Shown piece after piece: positions 26,663-36,942 of a stretch of 40,932 nucleotides of DNA (position 1 is the stretch's first letter; each line of letters opens with the position of its first letter). The notes under the pieces are model-generated. The model was not told the DNA's origin and did no database searches. It saw only the letters and a program-made list of their open reading frames with translations. The position numbers and the translations under genes were made by a program. Source of the stretch: Candidatus Methanoflexus mossambicus (GTDB lineage: Archaea > Methanobacteriota > Methanobacteria > Methanobacteriales > Methanobacteriaceae). The stretch lies in the NCBI GenBank assembly GCA_031261915.1, contig JAISIT010000038.1:1-40932 (forward strand), in the 5' to 3' direction.

Positions 26663-28546
26663 TTATTCTATTCTTTTAGCTATTATTGGAACATTAGATT
26701 CAATAGCTGAAAGTAAAGCGTCAGCAAGTTCCATTCCTTGTTTAATTTTTACACTGGCGTTTTTTCCAACAGTTGCTGAGAAAAGGTAGTGTTTGTCTGC
26801 AAATAGCTCATAGCTATTTCCTATTGCATTTTTATTAAAGAATAATGTCACAAACTTCTTATTTGTCTCTATTACCACTTCTTCATTTCTATCATAAAGC
26901 TCATCAATAGGATTTACACCAATATGGATTCCTATTTTCTTTTCAAGCTTATCTATTTTTTTACCACCTTTTCCAATGAATTTAGGGATATATTTTTCTT
27001 CAATGTAAACTTCAACTCTGTTTTCGTCTTCAATTTCTATATTAACTCTTGATTTAGGGACTGCTTTTTTAATTTCCCTTAAAATCTCTTTTTCAGCTAT
27101 TTTTTCAACTGAGGATTTCTTAATAGCTTTCGATTTACTGTTTGAATCATTAATATTGTCTTCAATTAAATCTAAATCCATTACAATTGTCTGCTCTCCA
27201 TAGGTGTATATTTCGTTTTTAAGTTCGCCTGTTTCAAAATCACGGACTTCAATTACTGGTCTTGCAAGGTCTGCTTCTTTCATTCCTGATGGGACTTTTA
27301 CAGTCATTTTTGTTTCATAAACAGCTCTAATTTCACCATCTTCAATGTAAATATTGGTATCAACAATTGAAGGAATTACACCTAATTCAACACGATTTGC
27401 AATTCTTCCAATAGCATCAATTGGTTTTGTAGCATGAACAACACCTATCATTCCAACACCAGCAAGACGCATGTCTGCAAAAATATGAAAATCATGGGTT
27501 TTTCTAAGTTCATCATATATTGTGAAATCTGGACGGACAAGAAGGAGTAAATCAGATGTATTTTCCATACTTCCTTCTAATGGAGAGTATTGAGTAATTT
27601 CATCAGGTAACTGTAAGTCACGAGGAGATTCCATTGTTTTAACTATTTTATTTAAATGTTGGCTGTAAAATTCAGCTAATGCCTGGGCAAATGTGCTTTT
27701 ACCTGCACCAGGAGATCCAGAAATTAAAATACCATTTGCACTATTTTGTAATCTTTCTAATAATTTATCAGAAAGTTTATAATCTGTTAATGAAACATCA
27801 GCAACAGGTCTAACAGCAGTTATCTCTAAACCTTCAGAAAATGGTGGTTTAGCTATTGAAATCCTTAAATCACGAGATTGAACAACGGTAGCTCCTTCTA
27901 AATCCATTTCAAGATATGTTTTAAAGTCAGTATTTGCTTTTTCAATAATTTCTTCTACAAAATCTTCTAAAATCTCAAAACTTAAGGGTTCGTTTGATAA
28001 TTTAACAAGTTTAATTTCTCCAGGTTTTCCTTTTTTAGCCATTGGAGGGACATTTTCCTTTAAATGGAGCGACATTGTCTCATCATCAAAAAATTCTTGA
28101 ATTTTAAGTTTTTGATTTGGATTAATCTTTTGAGGAGAGTAAATAACAGGAATTCCAGATGCCTCAGCAACTTGAGACAATATTTTATCACTTGTTAAAA
28201 GAACAGCCAATTCTCCTTTTGCAATATCTCTAATTATTGCATCGATTTCTCCAGTTTTAGATAAAGCTATTTCATAGTTATTTGGACGTTTTCCAGTGAG
28301 TCTAATTGATATTTCACCATTATTTGCTAATTTTTGTAGTGCTGATAAGTTTTTTAATCCTTTCTTCCCACTTAATCTACCTTTATTTGCTTGATACTCT
28401 AATTCTGCTACAACAGCTTCAGGAACTATTATTTCAGGAAAATCTAAATTTTCTTTTTCTATAATTTCAATAGCACTATTTTCAATCACAGCACTTGTAT
28501 CTAAAACCATTCGTTTTAAATATTCTTCATCATCGTCATAAAACAT
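26663..28546 (-). CDS. PIN-domain / P-loop ATPase / KH-domain protein (COG1855-type)
   Basis: This 627-aa protein is of a kind widespread in archaea. It has an N-terminal PIN domain (VLDTSAVI at 14-21, VPEAVVAELE, and TSDKILSQVA around 118-127), then a PilT/VirB11-like ATPase with Walker A GSPGAGKS at 277-284. The ATPase continues with FTIYDELRKTHDFHIFADMRLAG and VGMIGVVHATKPIDAIGRI. A KH-like RNA-binding domain follows with VEVYIEEKYIPKFIGKGGKK near 510-530. It is probably an RNA-processing machine, but the substrate is unknown. ATG 28546 is the long start; the internal ATG at codon 13 (MVLDTSAVI) is also possible. It lies beyond the BREX operon in the chromosomal region and is not part of BREX. 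Confidence 0.85.
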   Translation of the reverse strand: MFYDDDEEYLKRMVLDTSAVIENSAIEIIEKENLDFPEIIVPEAVVAELEYQANKGRLSGKKGLKNLSALQKLANNGEISIRLTGKRPNNYEIALSKTGEIDAIIRDIAKGELAVLLTSDKILSQVAEASGIPVIYSPQKINPNQKLKIQEFFDDETMSLHLKENVPPMAKKGKPGEIKLVKLSNEPLSFEILEDFVEEIIEKANTDFKTYLEMDLEGATVVQSRDLRISIAKPPFSEGLEITAVRPVADVSLTDYKLSDKLLERLQNSANGILISGSPGAGKSTFAQALAEFYSQHLNKIVKTMESPRDLQLPDEITQYSPLEGSMENTSDLLLLVRPDFTIYDELRKTHDFHIFADMRLAGVGMIGVVHATKPIDAIGRIANRVELGVIPSIVDTNIYIEDGEIRAVYETKMTVKVPSGMKEADLARPVIEVRDFETGELKNEIYTYGEQTIVMDLDLIEDNINDSNSKSKAIKKSSVEKIAEKEILREIKKAVPKSRVNIEIEDENRVEVYIEEKYIPKFIGKGGKKIDKLEKKIGIHIGVNPIDELYDRNEEVVIETNKKFVTLFFNKNAIGNSYELFADKHYLFSATVGKNASVKIKQGMELADALLSAIESNVPIIAKRIE

Positions 28547-28620
28547 CGTATCATCATTATTTGTTATATTATATCAAAATCATTATTAAATTTATTAGCT
28601 CTATTATTAATATTATTCTC

Positions 28621-29754
28621 CTATTTTAATTGTTTTTTTAATTTAAGGATTTCATCATATTTTCTTTTAAGTGCAGGATCATTTTGAATAATATTCATTT
28701 CATAATCACCTAAATTATCAATATCAAAGGAATTAGAATTAACTTTTTCTAAAAATTTTTCAGCAGAATTTTCTTTTTGATTTAAAATATATTTCTTAAA
28801 GATCATTGCCGCCTTATATTCTTTACTATCCTTAGGAATGGCATCAAGTAATTCTATTGCTCTATCATAATGTTCTTTTTCAAGATATCGTCCAGCTATT
28901 TCAATAATTGAAGTATATTCCCCTTCTATTTCTCCATTTTCAAAAAATTCCATCATAGATTTTTCAGCTTCATCAAATTTTTCCATTTCAAAAAGTATAG
29001 TGCATTTATTCCATTTATATCTTGGATTTTCTAAATCATCTTCATATAACTCTTCATTAAAAGAAAGAGCTTTTTCTCCACCTTCACTATGAAGATAAAA
29101 ATTTATAACAAACATTATAGCAGTATCTCTCAAATCTTCATTATCATAAAATGTTTCTAAGAACTTTAAAATTTCATCATTATCAAAATTTAATATCTCC
29201 ATTAACTCAACTTTTGACATAAGCGCATGGGAACTCTTTCCATTTTCTAATACTTTAGTATATAATTCCATTGCACTTTCAAAATCTTCGTCAATTTCTT
29301 TTAATTTTGCTTTTATCTCAAGTATATCATCATAATATTCATAATCCTCTGAAAAACTATCAATATACTTATATGCTTCATCCTCATGTCCATGATCATA
29401 CAATAACATTGTTTTATCATCAATAAGATTAATATTATTTGGATTAATTTTTAAACCTTTATCAATGATTTCAAAAGCATCATCTAATAATTCAAGGGAT
29501 TCTAAGTCCTCTATAATTAAATAATAAAGTTCTTCATTATTTGGATCACTATCAATGGCTTTTTTATATGCATCAACAGCATCATCATATTTGCCTAAAG
29601 CACCATAACTTTTTCCAATAATCATCCAATATTTAAAATCATTTGGATCAAATTTTAATAATTGATTGGATAATTTAATTATTTTTTCATAATTATCATT
29701 TTTTAGAGCTTTATTTAATTTTCTTTCAAGCTTTTCTTTAGTAACTTTTGACAT
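28621..29754 (-). CDS. TPR-repeat protein, tandem family member 1
   Basis: This 377-aa protein is taken from ATG 29754 to match its three neighbours, which all begin MSKxTKEKxERKLxKAxKN; an in-frame ATG at 29763 also exists. Tetratricopeptide repeats fill most of it: YEKIIKLSNQLLKFDPNDF, YDDAVDAYKKAIDSDPNNEEL, FDEAEKSMMEFF and YDRAIELLDAIPKDSKEY. There is no signal peptide or membrane segment. It lacks the C-terminal module found in the two longer paralogues. It is probably a cytoplasmic protein-interaction scaffold, and the partner is unknown. Confidence 0.85.
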   Translation of the reverse strand: MSKVTKEKLERKLNKALKNDNYEKIIKLSNQLLKFDPNDFKYWMIIGKSYGALGKYDDAVDAYKKAIDSDPNNEELYYLIIEDLESLELLDDAFEIIDKGLKINPNNINLIDDKTMLLYDHGHEDEAYKYIDSFSEDYEYYDDILEIKAKLKEIDEDFESAMELYTKVLENGKSSHALMSKVELMEILNFDNDEILKFLETFYDNEDLRDTAIMFVINFYLHSEGGEKALSFNEELYEDDLENPRYKWNKCTILFEMEKFDEAEKSMMEFFENGEIEGEYTSIIEIAGRYLEKEHYDRAIELLDAIPKDSKEYKAAMIFKKYILNQKENSAEKFLEKVNSNSFDIDNLGDYEMNIIQNDPALKRKYDEILKLKKQLK

Positions 29755-29863
29755 AATAATCATTTTTTTATTTTAATAAAATAAAATTGAATATACAAAT
29801 TTTAATAATAATAATCGATTCCATAATCTCCTAAATCAAACACTCTCAAAATCCAATAAACTA

Positions 29864-30772
29864 TCATGAATTTTTTTCTAAAAATTTTTCAGCATAATTT
29901 TCTTTTTGTCTTTCTTTTTTATTTAAAATATCTTTTTTAATGTGTTTTATAGCTTCATATTCTTTACTATCCTTAGAAATTGTATCGAGTAATTTTATTG
30001 CACTATCATAATCTCCGTTTTCAATATATGATGAAGCTAAGTCCATAGTTGAAATATATATCCCGTGTACTCCTCCATTTTTAAAAGAATCCATTATATA
30101 TTTTTTAGGATCATGAAATTTTTCCATCTCAAAAAGTATATTATCACCCATATATTTTTCAGCTTCATCAAATTTTCCCATCTCAAAAAGTATATCGGCT
30201 TTATGGGATTTATACTTTGGATTTTCTAAGTCTCCATCATATAACTTTTCATAAAAAGAAAGAGCTTTTTCTCCCCCTTCAGTGTTAAAATAAAAATTCG
30301 CAGCGAACATTATAGCAGTATCTCTTAAATATTCATTATCATAAAATGTTTCTAAAAATTTTAAAATTTCATCATCATCAAACTTTAATCTCATCATTAA
30401 ATCAACTTTTGAATTAAGAGCATGGGAACTCTTTCCATTTTCTAATATTTTAGTGTATATTTCCAGTGCTCCCTCAAAATCTTCGCCATATTCATTTAAT
30501 TTTGCTTTTATCTCAAGTATATCATCATATTTTTCATGACCCTCTGAAAAGCTATTAATATAATTATAAGCTTCATCAGTATGTCCGTAATCATATAATA
30601 ATTCTGTTTTAACACCCATAAGAATAATATTATTTGGATCAATTTTTAAACCATCATCAAGGATTTCAAATGCATCATCTATTAATTCCAGGGATTTTAA
30701 CTCATCTATAAGATAATTTTTTAGAGCTTTATTTAATTTTCTTTCAAGTTTTTCTTTAGTAACTTTTGACAT
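29864..30772 (-). CDS. TPR-repeat protein, tandem family member 2, internally shortened
   Basis: This 302-aa paralogue has the same N-terminal block MSKVTKEKLERKLNKALKN. The block then joins directly to YLIDELKSLELIDDAFEIL. Compared with member 1, about 57 residues covering the first two repeats have been removed in frame. A FEMxKF segment is duplicated inside (LFEMGKFDEAEKYM, then LFEMEKFHDPKKYI). The C-terminus ends early. It looks like a degenerate but still open copy. Confidence 0.75.
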   Translation of the reverse strand: MSKVTKEKLERKLNKALKNYLIDELKSLELIDDAFEILDDGLKIDPNNIILMGVKTELLYDYGHTDEAYNYINSFSEGHEKYDDILEIKAKLNEYGEDFEGALEIYTKILENGKSSHALNSKVDLMMRLKFDDDEILKFLETFYDNEYLRDTAIMFAANFYFNTEGGEKALSFYEKLYDGDLENPKYKSHKADILFEMGKFDEAEKYMGDNILFEMEKFHDPKKYIMDSFKNGGVHGIYISTMDLASSYIENGDYDSAIKLLDTISKDSKEYEAIKHIKKDILNKKERQKENYAEKFLEKNS

Positions 30773-30990
30773 AATAATCGATTTTTTTTTGTTTTAAGGA
30801 ATAAAAGTAAATATAACTAACTTTAATAATAATTTTAATAATAATTTTAAAGAAAGAAACTAAATAATTGGAGTATAATATTAGGAAAAAATTTTTAAAT
30901 AGTAACTTATTTTAAACTTGTATTAACACTATTAAATTAATTAATAAAATTATTTAAATTATTATTCTATTAATTATTTTATTCTATTAA

Positions 30991-31755
30991 TTATTTAAAT
31001 TTATTATATAATCGTTCTAATGTTTTTAAATACATTTTATTTGAATTCCAGTTTTTAATAGATTCTGCAATATAAATTACTCCTTCATTGATATCTCCTG
31101 GGGAATAATATGTGGGGAAATTTTTAGGATATTTTATCTTGTTTAATAATAATGGAGCAACATGGGGATTTTCATTTCTTGCATTAAGATAATAATTTTC
31201 TATTATATCTTTATCTTTTTTAGATTTAATAGCACATAATAGCTTTGAAAATAAAAATTGTGTAGATTCCTCATCATACTCATCAATTAACTCCATCAAT
31301 TCATCTAATTTATTAAAATATAAAAGAGAATTAATTAAATCATATCTTATTCCCTGATTATCTCCAGGATTAAGTTCAAGCATTAACTCAAAAACTTCCA
31401 TTGCTTCCTCTTCTCTGTTTAATACATTTAAAAGTTCCCCATAATGTCGCATTGCTCTCATAAATGGTCTTGTTTCAACAACTTCATAAAAATGACCTTT
31501 AATTTCTTTAAGATATTCATTATCATTACTTTCATAAAACATATCAATAGCTGTTTTAAGATAATTTAATCTCTCTTCATCATCATCTGATTCTTCAGCA
31601 AGAATATTATAAGCATCAATTGCATATTTATCAATATCAATAGCTTCTTTTGCTAATTTAACTCTCTTTTTAGAATCATTTTCTTCTCTTGCCTGTTTGA
31701 TTAATATAAATGCTTCATTATCAGAGTCGTCATAGATCATTTTCTCAAAAGGCAT
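30991..31755 (-). repeat. 765-bp direct repeat shared by TPR members 3 and 4 (copy A)
   Basis: This covers the whole C-terminal module starting MPFEKM and the stop codon. It matches 33260-34024 over the same length without gaps. At protein level about 22 of 254 residues differ by eye, while the N-terminal halves of the two genes are much more divergent. That contrast indicates recent duplication or gene conversion of the module. Confidence 0.85.
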
Positions 31756-33024
31756 TCTTTTATCTATATTGAAATTAATACTTTCACTAAGATTAACATC
31801 TATATCAAAAACTTTACTAAATTCATCATCCCCGTCATTAATAGTTTTATTTCTATTATTAATAGTTTTATTTCTCTTATTTCTATCATTATCATTACCT
31901 AATTGTTTTTTCAATTTAATGATTTCATCATATTCCTTTTTTAGTGAAGGATTATTTTGAATTATATTCATTTCATAATCAGTGAAATCCTCAATATCAA
32001 ATGAATCATCATTAAAGCTGTCTAAAAAGTTTTCAGTAGAATTCTCTTTTTGATATAAAACAGAATCCATAATATTTTTTACAATTTCATATTCTTCATT
32101 ATCCTTAGGAACTGTATCCATTAATTCCAATGCTCGATCATAATATCCTTTTTCAGAATATAAAATAGCTAATCCCATAATTGAAGAATATTCATTATCC
32201 ATTTCTCCGTCTTCAAAAAATTCCATTAAATATTTTTCAGCTTCATCAAATTTCTCCATTTCGAAAAGTATAAATCCTTTATTCATTTTATATTGTGGAT
32301 TTTCTAAATCATCTTTATATAAATTATCAATAAGAGACATAGCTTTTTTTTCTTCATTAATTTCAAGATACAAAGATACAGATAACATTATAGCCATTTC
32401 CCTTAAATTTTCATTATAATAAAATGATTCTAAGAATTTTAAATTTTCTTCATCTAAATTTAATGAGTACATTAACTTATATTTTGACATAAGAGCATTT
32501 GAACTTTTTCCATTTTCTAATACTTTATTATATATCTCCATTGCATCATCATATTCCTCATCATTTTCTTTCAATTCTGCTTTTAAAATTAGTATATCAT
32601 CATAATTTTCATAATCCTCTGAAAAACTATCAATATATTCATAAGCTTCATTATCATAGCCATATTCATATAAAAATGTTGTTTTAATTTCAATAATCTC
32701 AAAATTATCAGGATTAATCTTTAAACCATAATCAAGAATTTCAAAAGCATCATCAAATAATTCAAGTGATTCTAATTCACCTACAACAAGATTATAAATA
32801 TATTCATTATTTGGATCAACATTAATGGCTTTTTTATATGCATCAACAGCAGCATTATATTTACCTAAAGCCCCATAACTATGTCCAATAACTATTAAAT
32901 ATTCAAAATTATCTGGATCAAATTTTGATAATTGATTGGATAATTTAATTATTTTTTCATAATTCTTATTTTTTATAGCTTTAGTTAATTTTCTTTCAAT
33001 TTTTTCTTTAGTAACCTTTGACAT
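30991..33024 (-). CDS. TPR-repeat protein, tandem family member 3, with ST7-like C-terminal module
   Basis: This 677-aa protein has an N-terminal TPR region homologous to member 1 (about residues 1-375), then an acidic, asparagine-rich linker (RNKRNKTINNRNKTINDGDDE), then a 254-residue C-terminal module. That module contains RPFMRAMRHYGELL, EEAMEVFELMLELNPGDNQG and NPHVAPLLLNKIKYPKNFPT followed by YYSPGDINEG. It resembles ST7/SEC-C-associated TPR proteins. The DNA of this module is repeated in member 4. Function unknown; it is probably a scaffold. Confidence 0.82.
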   Translation of the reverse strand: MSKVTKEKIERKLTKAIKNKNYEKIIKLSNQLSKFDPDNFEYLIVIGHSYGALGKYNAAVDAYKKAINVDPNNEYIYNLVVGELESLELFDDAFEILDYGLKINPDNFEIIEIKTTFLYEYGYDNEAYEYIDSFSEDYENYDDILILKAELKENDEEYDDAMEIYNKVLENGKSSNALMSKYKLMYSLNLDEENLKFLESFYYNENLREMAIMLSVSLYLEINEEKKAMSLIDNLYKDDLENPQYKMNKGFILFEMEKFDEAEKYLMEFFEDGEMDNEYSSIMGLAILYSEKGYYDRALELMDTVPKDNEEYEIVKNIMDSVLYQKENSTENFLDSFNDDSFDIEDFTDYEMNIIQNNPSLKKEYDEIIKLKKQLGNDNDRNKRNKTINNRNKTINDGDDEFSKVFDIDVNLSESINFNIDKRMPFEKMIYDDSDNEAFILIKQAREENDSKKRVKLAKEAIDIDKYAIDAYNILAEESDDDEERLNYLKTAIDMFYESNDNEYLKEIKGHFYEVVETRPFMRAMRHYGELLNVLNREEEAMEVFELMLELNPGDNQGIRYDLINSLLYFNKLDELMELIDEYDEESTQFLFSKLLCAIKSKKDKDIIENYYLNARNENPHVAPLLLNKIKYPKNFPTYYSPGDINEGVIYIAESIKNWNSNKMYLKTLERLYNKFK

Positions 33025-33122
33025 GATAATCCTTTTTTAGGTTAATAGATTTAAATAGTAAATATGGATAATTTTAATAATAATTTTAAATAATGGAAAT
33101 TAAAATACTTAAATTATAATCA

Positions 33123-33168
<46 letters not shown>

Positions 33169-33259
33169 TGATTATTTTTAATTTATCTTAAAAATATTAA
33201 ATTAATTAATAAAATTATTAAATTAATTAATAAACGTATTTAAATTATTATTCAATTAA

Positions 33260-34024
33260 TTACTTAAATTTATTATATAATCTTTCTAATGTTTTTAAAT
33301 ACATTTTATTTGAATTCCAGTTTTTATTAGATTCTGCAATATAAATTACTCCTTCATTTATATCTCCTGGGGAATAATATGTGGGGAAATTTTTAGGATA
33401 TTTTATCTTGTTTAATAATAATGGAGCAACATGGGGATTTTCATTTCTTGCGTTAACATAATAATTTTCTATTATTTCTTTATCTTTTTTAGATTTAATA
33501 GCCCATAATAGCTTTGAAAATAAAAATTGTGTAGATTCTTCATCATATTCCTCAATTAAAGCCATTAATTCATCTAATTTATTAAAATATAAGAGAGAAT
33601 TAATTAAATTATATCTTATTCCTTGATTATCTCCAGGATTAAGTTCAAGCATTAATTCAAAAACTTCCATTGCTTCCTCTTCTCTACCCAATGTATCTAA
33701 AAGTTCTCCATAGTATTGCATAGCTCGCATAAACGGTCTTGTTTCAACAACACCATAAAAATGACCTTTAATTTCTTTAAGATATTCATTATCATTACTT
33801 TCATAAAACATATCAATAGCTGTTTTAAGATAATTTAATGTCTCATCATCATTATTTGATTCTTCAGCAAGAATATTATAAGCATCAATTGCATATTTAT
33901 CAATAGCAATAGCTTCTTTTGCTAATTTAACTCTTTTTTTAGAATTATTTTCTTCTCTTGCCTGATTAATTAATATAAATGCTTCATTATCAGAGTCTTC
34001 ATACATCATCTTCTCAAAAGGCAT
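33260..34024 (-). repeat. 765-bp direct repeat shared by TPR members 3 and 4 (copy B)
   Basis: This is the partner of 30991-31755, in direct orientation and 2269 bp away. The similarity continues for some tens of bases past the stop codon into the 3' spacer, so the duplicated unit was not limited to the coding part. Confidence 0.85.
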
Positions 34025-35113
34025 TATGTTAGCATTATTAAAATTATCCTCTAAATTCAAATCATTATCGAAATTCAAATTATCACTATCAAATGAACTA
34101 AGCTCTTCTAAAAATTCTTTATTCTTTCTTTCTTTTTTATCTAAAATAGTTTCTTTAATCTTTTCTGCAACTTCATATTCTTCACTATCTTTATCAATTG
34201 CATCAATAAATTCAATAGCTTTATCAAAATATCCTTTCTCAGAATATACCATTGCTAAAAATGTATTTGGAGTATCTTCATTTTCCATTTCTTCACTTTT
34301 AAAATATTCCAAAAGATATTTTTCAGCATCATCAGGTTTATCAAGATCTAAAAGTAGTATTCCTTTTTCTAATTTATATTTTGGATTTTCTAAGTCATTA
34401 CCATATATATTATCTAAAAAAGAAATAGCTTTTTCTCCTTCTCCATTATCACTATATGTATTGGCAGTTAACATTATAGCAACATCTTTTAAATTTTCAT
34501 TATTATAAAATGATTCTAAAAATCCATAAATCTCATCATCATCTAAACCTAATCTTTTCATCAGCCGAGTTTTTGAAAGAAGTGCTTTTGAATTTTTTCC
34601 ATTTTTCAATATTTCATCATATATTTCCATTGCATCCTGATATTTTTCCTCCATTTCTTTCATTTGAGATTTTAAAAGAAGTAAATCATCATAATTTTCA
34701 TAATCTTGTGAAAAACTATCAATATACTCATAAGCATCATCTTCATGATCATTATCATAGAATAACATTGTTTTAACTTCAATAAGTTTAAAACTATCTG
34801 GATTAATTTTTAAACCCTCTTCAATCATCTTTAATGCCTCATCAAATAATCCAGCGAACTCTAATTCATATGTTGCCTCACGATAAATTTCTTTATTAGT
34901 AGGATCTCTATTAATTGCATTTTTATATGCTTTAACAGCATCAGCATATTTGCCTAATTCAATATAGCTTCTTCCTTTGATAAATTCCCATTCAAAATCA
35001 TTAGGATCTAATTTTGATAATTGATTAGCTATTTTAATCAATTTTACATGATTTCCATTTTTTATAGCTTTATTTAATTTTCTTTCAAGCTTTTCTTTAG
35101 TAATTTTTGACAT
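33260..35113 (-). CDS. TPR-repeat protein, tandem family member 4, with ST7-like C-terminal module
   Basis: This 617-aa protein is the upstream-most of four tandem paralogues on the minus strand. It begins MSKITKEKLERKLNKAIKNG with ATG 35113. It has N-terminal TPRs (YADAVKAYKNAINRDPTNKEI and others), a shorter linker (FDSDNLNFDNDLNLEDNFNN) and the same 254-residue C-terminal module as member 3. The linker differs completely from that of member 3, while the module is almost identical. No transmembrane or secretion signal is seen. Confidence 0.82.
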   Translation of the reverse strand: MSKITKEKLERKLNKAIKNGNHVKLIKIANQLSKLDPNDFEWEFIKGRSYIELGKYADAVKAYKNAINRDPTNKEIYREATYELEFAGLFDEALKMIEEGLKINPDSFKLIEVKTMLFYDNDHEDDAYEYIDSFSQDYENYDDLLLLKSQMKEMEEKYQDAMEIYDEILKNGKNSKALLSKTRLMKRLGLDDDEIYGFLESFYNNENLKDVAIMLTANTYSDNGEGEKAISFLDNIYGNDLENPKYKLEKGILLLDLDKPDDAEKYLLEYFKSEEMENEDTPNTFLAMVYSEKGYFDKAIEFIDAIDKDSEEYEVAEKIKETILDKKERKNKEFLEELSSFDSDNLNFDNDLNLEDNFNNANIMPFEKMMYEDSDNEAFILINQAREENNSKKRVKLAKEAIAIDKYAIDAYNILAEESNNDDETLNYLKTAIDMFYESNDNEYLKEIKGHFYGVVETRPFMRAMQYYGELLDTLGREEEAMEVFELMLELNPGDNQGIRYNLINSLLYFNKLDELMALIEEYDEESTQFLFSKLLWAIKSKKDKEIIENYYVNARNENPHVAPLLLNKIKYPKNFPTYYSPGDINEGVIYIAESNKNWNSNKMYLKTLERLYNKFK

Positions 35114-35248
35114 AATAATCGTTTTATCATATTATATTTTTTATGATAATTATAATTTTAATAAAGTAAATACAAATAATTTTAATAAATTAAAGAATTA
35201 ATTTAATAAATTAGAGAATTAAGTTAAAAATAAATACAATTTAATAGT

Positions 35249-35821
35249 TTAATCTAATACTTTCTCAATTCTTGGATCTGGAATTATCCAAAATATAGCT
35301 ACTGCTAAAAATAAAAACTGAGAAATAAAAGGATGAATAAATGGAGTAAAAATAGCTATAAAATAAAAAATCATAGATATTTTTTCTTTTTTATTATCTC
35401 CAACAGCTTGTTGTAATATAGAACAATCATCTTCATTATTTATAATCGCTTTTTGCAACAAATAATAAAAAATAGCAGCCATTAAAAGAACAATAGCATA
35501 AAACACAGTAGGCCATGGTGCAAAATGATTTTCAGCCATCCATGCTGTGGTAAATGGAAACAAAGAAATCCAAAATAGTAATATAAGATTTACCCATAAA
35601 ATCTTCCCTGAAACTTTAGTTGAAGCTTTAATAAGGTGGTGGTGATTATTCCAATAAATTCCAATATATAAAAAACTTAAAACATATGCTAAAAAAAGAG
35701 GAATTATAGGAATTAAAGCATCTAAGTCTCCACTCTTTGGAACTCCTAATTCTAAAACCATTATCGTGATAATAATAGCTAAAACCGCATCACTAAACGA
35801 TTCTAATCTATTTGTTTCCAT
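35249..35821 (-). CDS. TMEM175-family potassium channel-like membrane protein (DUF1211)
   Basis: This 190-aa protein starts at ATG 35821 (METNRLESF), preceded by GGTGT. An in-frame upstream ATG at 35845 is less likely. The first helix carries RLESFSDAVLAIIITIMVLEL, the R-x-x-x-F-S-D signature of the TMEM175/DUF1211 family, whose first helix forms the potassium-selective pore. About six hydrophobic segments follow, with YIGIYWNNHHHL after the second. Prokaryotic members form tetrameric potassium leak channels. It is monocistronic with AT-rich spacers and is an ordinary chromosomal gene. Confidence 0.88.
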   Translation of the reverse strand: METNRLESFSDAVLAIIITIMVLELGVPKSGDLDALIPIIPLFLAYVLSFLYIGIYWNNHHHLIKASTKVSGKILWVNLILLFWISLFPFTTAWMAENHFAPWPTVFYAIVLLMAAIFYYLLQKAIINNEDDCSILQQAVGDNKKEKISMIFYFIAIFTPFIHPFISQFLFLAVAIFWIIPDPRIEKVLD

Positions 35822-35966
35822 ATTTACACCTTGTATTAAAAACAATATCCTATATCATTTTAAAAAATAATTAAAAAAAAATAATTAAAAAAAATATTAA
35901 AATCAAGAGAGAAATAATATAAAAAAAATATATATGATAATATAATAATTATCTATATATTTTATA

Positions 35967-36386
35967 TCATTCTTCTAAAGCTAAAATAAATTTTTTAATA
36001 TACTCATTAAATTCTTTTGAAATTTCATATAATTCATTAGTAATTTTTTCATTATAGATATCTAATGTTCTATTTCTTCCATTATAGAAATGTAACCAAA
36101 TATCAAAATCATCAATTAAACCTTTTTCTTCTGCAAGCATAAACAAACATTTATTTGTGAGTTGGTTTATTTCATCTTTATTTATATTCAATTCTAAATA
36201 TTTTTTTAGGAATGATAATGAAACAGAATAAATTACCTCAAAATGATGAATTAAAGACGTTTTAGCAGTTTCCATAATGTATTTTTTATCAATAGGATTA
36301 TTTTCCATATCCAATGCAAAATTTAATGCATTTAAATAAGAATTATAAGCATTATTTAAAGCTATTAAATCTAATTTATTTTCCAT
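35967..36386 (-). CDS. HEPN / nucleotidyltransferase substrate-binding family protein (HI0074-like), orphan
   Basis: This 139-aa helical protein has the HI0074-type pattern: LIHHFEVIYSVSLSFLKKYLE, a loop with AEEKGLIDDFDIWLHFYNGRN, then the motif RNRTLDIY at 104-111. The family normally reads RNxTxHxY, and the catalytic-type histidine is aspartate (D109) here. These proteins usually pair with a minimal nucleotidyltransferase (MNT) as a toxin-antitoxin module. No MNT gene lies next to it, so it is an orphan, possibly inactive as an RNase. Confidence 0.75.
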   Translation of the reverse strand: MENKLDLIALNNAYNSYLNALNFALDMENNPIDKKYIMETAKTSLIHHFEVIYSVSLSFLKKYLELNINKDEINQLTNKCLFMLAEEKGLIDDFDIWLHFYNGRNRTLDIYNEKITNELYEISKEFNEYIKKFILALEE

Positions 36387-36510
36387 AATATCATTAAATA
36401 ATAATTTTATAGTTATTTATATCTATATTTCAAAATCTAATTAATTTAAAAATATTTAAACCAATTTAAAATCTATTTAAATACATTCAAATGTTTAATT
36501 TATAAAATAA

Positions 36511-36942
36511 TTAATAAACATCATCGGGATTGAAAATTCTTTTTTGAATAATTTTTAAATCATCATTACTTAAATCATCTAAATTAAAAGAACCATCAGT
36601 TAGTTTATTGTTAATTTTATCTTCATCAAATTCTCTAAAGAAGCATGAATAATAACCCATATGGCAAGCTGCACCATTTTGTTTGACTTTTAGTAAAATA
36701 GCATCACCATCACAATCAATAAATATTTCTTTAACTTCTTGAACATTATTAGAACTTTCACCTTTTAACCATAATTTATTTCTTGAAGTACTCCAATAAT
36801 GAGCTTTTTTTGTTTCAATAGTTTTAGTTAATGCTTCTTTATTCATAAAAGCAACCATTAAAACTTCTAAAGTTTCATAATCTTGAGCAATAGCTATTAC
36901 TAATTTTTCACCATTTTTTTCATGCTTAAAATCAATTTCCAT
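36511..36942 (-). CDS. hisI: Phosphoribosyl-AMP cyclohydrolase
   Basis: This 143-aa enzyme catalyses the third step of histidine biosynthesis, opening the adenine ring of phosphoribosyl-AMP. The signature is complete: [28 protein letters not shown], the metal-binding [16 protein letters not shown], and [14 protein letters not shown] with its conserved cysteines. It starts at ATG 36942 with GGAG upstream. It is the single-domain form normal in archaea, without the fused HisE domain. It lies downstream of hisS in the same direction, separated by 178 bp. Confidence 0.96.
   Translation of the reverse strand: MEIDFKHEKNGEKLVIAIAQDYETLEVLMVAFMNKEALTKTIETKKAHYWSTSRNKLWLKGESSNNVQEVKEIFIDCDGDAILLKVKQNGAACHMGYYSCFFREFDEDKINNKLTDGSFNLDDLSNDDLKIIQKRIFNPDDVY

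Noticed and set aside
26663..28546. PIN-ATPase-KH gene as a BREX component
   Set aside because: It is a widely conserved archaeal protein with its own spacer, and it lies outside the brxA operon start. Adjacency alone is not enough.
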